Positions 61,755-64,000 of a stretch of DNA of 64,000 nucleotides are shown here, in pieces. Numbering within the stretch: the first letter of the stretch is position 1; each line of letters opens with the position of its first letter. Both the position numbers and the translations under genes were made by a program. The notes beneath the pieces were generated by a model, which ran no database searches, was not told where the DNA came from, and saw only the letters and a program-made list of their open reading frames with translations. Source of the stretch: Bacteroidia bacterium (GTDB taxonomy: Bacteria > Bacteroidota > Bacteroidia > J057); assembly GCA_019695295.1 (NCBI GenBank), contig JAIBAH010000002.1, forward strand, positions 55,216 to 119,215. The letters are read 5' to 3'.

Positions 61755-62513
61755 TTAATCTGCAACCGAAAATTCCGAAGAGCTTCTCAGGCGAATCAGG
61801 TCTTCCGGTGTATCTATGGCAATGCTTGTGCTTTCCACTACGGAAGTCCTTATTTTCAGTCCATTGTAAAGCCATCGGAGTTGTTCCAGTGATTCAGCAG
61901 TTTCAAGGGGACATTCCTGCATCCGGGAAATTATCATGAGTATTTCTTTTGTAAAACCATAAATTCCAAGGTGTTTGAAATACGGATATAACTGAATCCA
62001 TTTTTGTGTTTCCTGTTCATTTCTGAAAAAGGGAACCGGATGCCGGCTGAAATACAGCGCAAACCCCTCTTTGTCAGTTACCGCTTTTACTACACCGGGA
62101 TTCATCAGGCTTTCAGTATCTTTGATGGGTGAAAGCAGTGTTGCAATTTGAGTACCGGGCTTTAAGAGCGTATTAGTCAGCAAAACAAGGGTATTTGTTT
62201 CAATAAAAGGTTCATCTCCCTGAATATTTACATAGTGCGAATAGTCCGGAAATTTCCCGGCGACCTCCCCTACCCTGTCGGTTCCTGAAACATGATGATT
62301 GCCTGTCATGATGACCTCTCCTCCCCAACTTTTTACATGATTTACGATTAAATCGGAATCTGTAGCGATGACCACCTCCTGAAAACAACCCGCTTTACAG
62401 GCTTGTTCATACACCCTCTGAATCATGGATTTACCCTTGATTTCTATCAGCGGCTTGCCGGGAAAGCGGGTGGAGGCGTAACGAGCGGGTATTACTCCTA
62501 ATATTTTATTCAT
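61755..62513 (-). CDS. kdsB: 3-deoxy-manno-octulosonate cytidylyltransferase (CMP-Kdo synthetase)
   Basis: 252 residues from the ATG at 62513 (MNKILGVIPARYAS); an in-frame ATG at 62534 lies within the -7 box. Motifs: IPARYASTRFPGKPL nucleotide-binding loop, ATDSDLIVNHV, the VNIQGDEPFIE metal site, and LYFSRHPVPF. Activates Kdo with CTP for lipid A core assembly in the outer membrane. Confidence 0.96.
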   Translation of the reverse strand: MNKILGVIPARYASTRFPGKPLIEIKGKSMIQRVYEQACKAGCFQEVVIATDSDLIVNHVKSWGGEVIMTGNHHVSGTDRVGEVAGKFPDYSHYVNIQGDEPFIETNTLVLLTNTLLKPGTQIATLLSPIKDTESLMNPGVVKAVTDKEGFALYFSRHPVPFFRNEQETQKWIQLYPYFKHLGIYGFTKEILMIISRMQECPLETAESLEQLRWLYNGLKIRTSVVESTSIAIDTPEDLIRLRSSSEFSVAD

Positions 62514-62519
62514 ACAAAT

Positions 62520-62546
62520 CCTGTTATTTTTCACAAAAATAACAGG
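62520..62546. promoter_or_regulatory. Perfect 12-bp palindrome in the divergent kdsB promoter region
   Basis: CCTGTTATTTTT (62520-62531), 3-nt centre, AAAAATAACAGG (62535-62546). It covers the kdsB -7 box (TATTTTTG on minus, 62534-62541) and stands next to a plus-strand TAACTTTG (62554-62561). Because genes diverge here, a terminator role is unlikely; an operator is the better guess. Confidence 0.5.
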
Positions 62547-62553
62547 ATTTTAT

Positions 62554-62561
62554 TAACTTTG
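62554..62561 (+). promoter_or_regulatory. -7 box for the 62578 gene
   Basis: TAACTTTG fits TAnnTTTG and lies 16 bp ahead of the ATG at 62578, giving a very short leader. Confidence 0.4.
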
Positions 62562-62577
62562 CAGCTCAATTGAAAAT

Positions 62578-63036
62578 ATGAAATCATTTAAAAGTCATCA
62601 TTATCCGGATTCCAGACAAAAATTTTTGATTATACAGGAAAATGCCATTTATTATTATGGCTTTTTTATGATAATAGTTATGCTCGGGCTTGTGCTGAGA
62701 ATGTTCAGTGGTGAATCCATTTTACTTTTTGGGGTAGTCGGGGTTTTTCTTTCGATGGGACTTGGAAATATTGCCGCTGTGGTAAAATTAAAAAAAACAT
62801 ATGCTGAAATCTTTTTTGTGGGAGAGCATTTTTCCATCATCAGTATCTATGATATTTTATTTGCCAAAGAAAAACAGGCTTTCCCCTTACGGTATGCTTC
62901 CCCAAACCGCAACGGAGATGAAATTCATTTCACTTTTAATGATCAGATAATCGTTTTCAAAAAAGAAGACTGGGAGAAGTTTGACGAAATATGGGCTGCA
63001 TTTTTTGAACTTCCCGAAACTTCTGCTACTGTATAA
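62578..63036 (+). CDS. Small membrane protein with two helices and a PH-like tail
   Basis: 152 residues. Two adjacent hydrophobic segments (YYYGFFMIIVMLGLVLRMF and ILLFGVVGVFLSMGLG, about 26-70) precede a soluble half of about 75 residues with alternating strands (FFVGEHFSIISIYDILF, EIHFTFNDQIIVFKKEDW) that resembles bacterial PH-like/YdbT tails. No definite family. Divergent from kdsB; stop is 5 bp from the convergent patatin gene stop. Confidence 0.6.
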   Translation: MKSFKSHHYPDSRQKFLIIQENAIYYYGFFMIIVMLGLVLRMFSGESILLFGVVGVFLSMGLGNIAAVVKLKKTYAEIFFVGEHFSIISIYDILFAKEKQAFPLRYASPNRNGDEIHFTFNDQIIVFKKEDWEKFDEIWAAFFELPETSATV

Positions 63037-63041
63037 AGTGG

Positions 63042-63878
63042 CTATCTTCCGTCATTTAAGATTCTGTTTTGAGAAACGTCCAGATAACTTTCGGGCTGAC
63101 TGCCAAGTACTCTCAGTATTTCGGGCATCAATTTCAGGGTAGCCTCATATCCGCACTGATAGATTTTTTCGGCATTTTTAAAATCAAATAAATGAAACTT
63201 CTGCTTATTGAGCGGCTCTATCACTAAATCGCACTTTTCGAGTCTGGGTTTGATATTCTGAAAGTTGTACAGGGCAAAACATCTGGTGGCAATTTCACCA
63301 AAAGAATCAAAAGGCTCATCAATTACCCCTCTTTGCACTACACTTACCCCAATGATAACTTTTGCTTTTTTTTCCAAAGGCTCTACCGGCAGGTTATTGA
63401 TTAGCCCGCCATCCACATAAGGCATTCCATTCATAATCACAGGTTTAAAAATCAAGGGAATCGAAGAAGAAGCGACTATCGCCTCAATCAAATCCCCGGA
63501 ATCAATAATCTCGTATTCTCCGGTCTGTAAATTGGCAACGGAAAGGGAGAAGGGTTTTTCCAAATCCTCAAACTGGATTTTACCCAGCGTTTTCAGAAGA
63601 ATTTTTCTCAGAAAAGTCATCTCTGAAAGTCCCAGCATTGGTGCTCTGAGATGAAAAATTTTCAGTATTCTAACATGTCTGAATAAATCCATCATCTGCT
63701 CCGGGGTTTTCCCTGACGCATAAAATGCCCCAACTACTGAGCCCATACTTGCCCCTGAAATATAATGCGGATGAATTCCGTTTTCTGTAAGTGCTTTCAG
63801 TACCCCGACATGCCCTATTCCTCTCGCCCCTCCACCAGACAAAGCAATTCCAAGATTGCCGTTAATTTGTGAATATTA
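63042..63878 (-). CDS. Patatin-like phospholipase, 5' end apparently lost
   Basis: Patatin fold: oxyanion loop GIALSGGGARGIGHVGVL, nucleophile elbow GASMGS (Ser about 45 from the visible start), and the catalytic Asp in VDGGLINNLPVEPL; both members of the Ser-Asp dyad are present. No ATG precedes the GGGARG loop. The frame is open from the TTG at 63842 back through 11 further codons (INGNLGIAL) to a TAA at 63876-63878. That stop abuts a sequence (GGACTTACGCA) resembling an insertion-sequence end. The gene is either started from TTG/ATT or has lost its start by insertion. If translated it would hydrolyse membrane lipids or lysolipids. Confidence 0.75.
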
Positions 63879-64000
63879 GGACTTACGCATTTGGGGGAAA
63901 TAATTATTTGTTAATAAATCGAAAAGACTTAAGTTGCGGACAAATTTAGAAAGAAACAATAAGATATGCAAATCAATTACGCCAAATATTCAGAATATTT
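63879..64000 (+). mobile_element. Possible left end of an insertion sequence (cut by window edge)
   Basis: Begins GGACTTACGCA, which resembles the terminal repeat of several IS families. It is followed by about 75 bp of AT-rich DNA and then an ATG at 63966 opening a frame to the window edge (MQINYAKYSEY). The adjoining patatin frame is open up to this exact point. The right end and transposase body are outside the window, so the assignment rests on the terminus and the broken neighbour. Confidence 0.4.
63966..64000 (+). CDS. Start of an unidentified ORF running off the window
   Basis: ATG at 63966 gives MQINYAKYSEY and continues past the end. Too short to identify; its place 77 bp inside a possible IS end would suit a transposase. 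Confidence 0.25.
   Translation, partial: MQINYAKYSEY

Noticed and set aside
1..64000. CRISPR arrays, rRNA, tRNA genes and complete prophage
   Set aside because: No regularly spaced repeats with unique spacers, no rRNA-like GC-rich conserved blocks and no cloverleaf sequence was seen by reading; the lone transglycosylase gene is not enough for a prophage.

Overview
The window reads as a chromosomal segment of an AT-rich member of the Bacteroidota. The pointers are type IX secretion (T9SS) C-terminal sorting domains on three secreted proteins, TAnnTTTG-type -7 promoter boxes, the long Bacteroidota form of PurM, a bacillithiol-associated YtxJ protein, Bat aerotolerance genes, DUF1573 and MbnP-family secreted proteins, and a CzcA efflux pump fused to its TolC-like partner. 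I cannot place it to genus. I see no rRNA, tRNA or CRISPR array.

Layout. 1-9.0 kb: the 3' end of an M16 peptidase gene, a 1009-residue TPR protein with a downstream outer-membrane barrel protein, a TIP30-like oxidoreductase, purM (minus) and an isolated transglycosylase gene followed by a terminator and degenerate repeats. 9.5-12.8 kb (minus): batB-batC and an overlapping polytopic glycosyltransferase-like gene. 12.9-19.2 kb (minus): a metal-efflux set (His-rich small exported protein, CzcA-TolC fusion, membrane-fusion lipoprotein). 19.3-20.9 kb (minus): nnr, the NAD(P)HX repair enzyme. 21.5-23.0 kb: a T9SS-exported GH18 chitinase. 23.2-33.5 kb: a surface-polysaccharide cluster (sugar aminotransferase, acyltransferase, HTTM-DCC protein, O-antigen ligase/polymerase, two GT4-type glycosyltransferases, galE, a polytopic membrane protein).

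33.9-43.3 kb is the most interesting accessory stretch. It holds a 1356-residue T9SS-exported PKD/Ig-like repeat protein, then a Reg_prop sensor and LytS-type kinase now split into two ORFs by an apparent one-base loss, a LytTR response regulator, and a DUF2891 protein. Paired ~21-bp direct repeats lie at nearly the same distance from the -7 boxes of both the giant gene and the sensor gene. This suggests the LytTR regulator controls its own operon and the adjacent surface protein.

43.4-64 kb is mostly housekeeping: a mini-lipoprotein with YtxJ, DUF1573, PgpH-type c-di-AMP phosphodiesterase, MiaA, a class III aminotransferase, a PDZ-alpha/beta-hydrolase that has lost two catalytic residues, a methyltransferase, a lipoprotein, endonuclease III, RseP-type M50 protease, a TonB-like-CTD protein, an MbnP-like lipoprotein, a T9SS-exported polyesterase-like hydrolase, Kup, KdsB and a patatin-like phospholipase. 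The patatin frame has no ATG and ends against what looks like an insertion-sequence terminus at the right edge. A 10-mer, GGTAGGGRAG, recurs eight times across the window in coding and non-coding DNA, well above chance.
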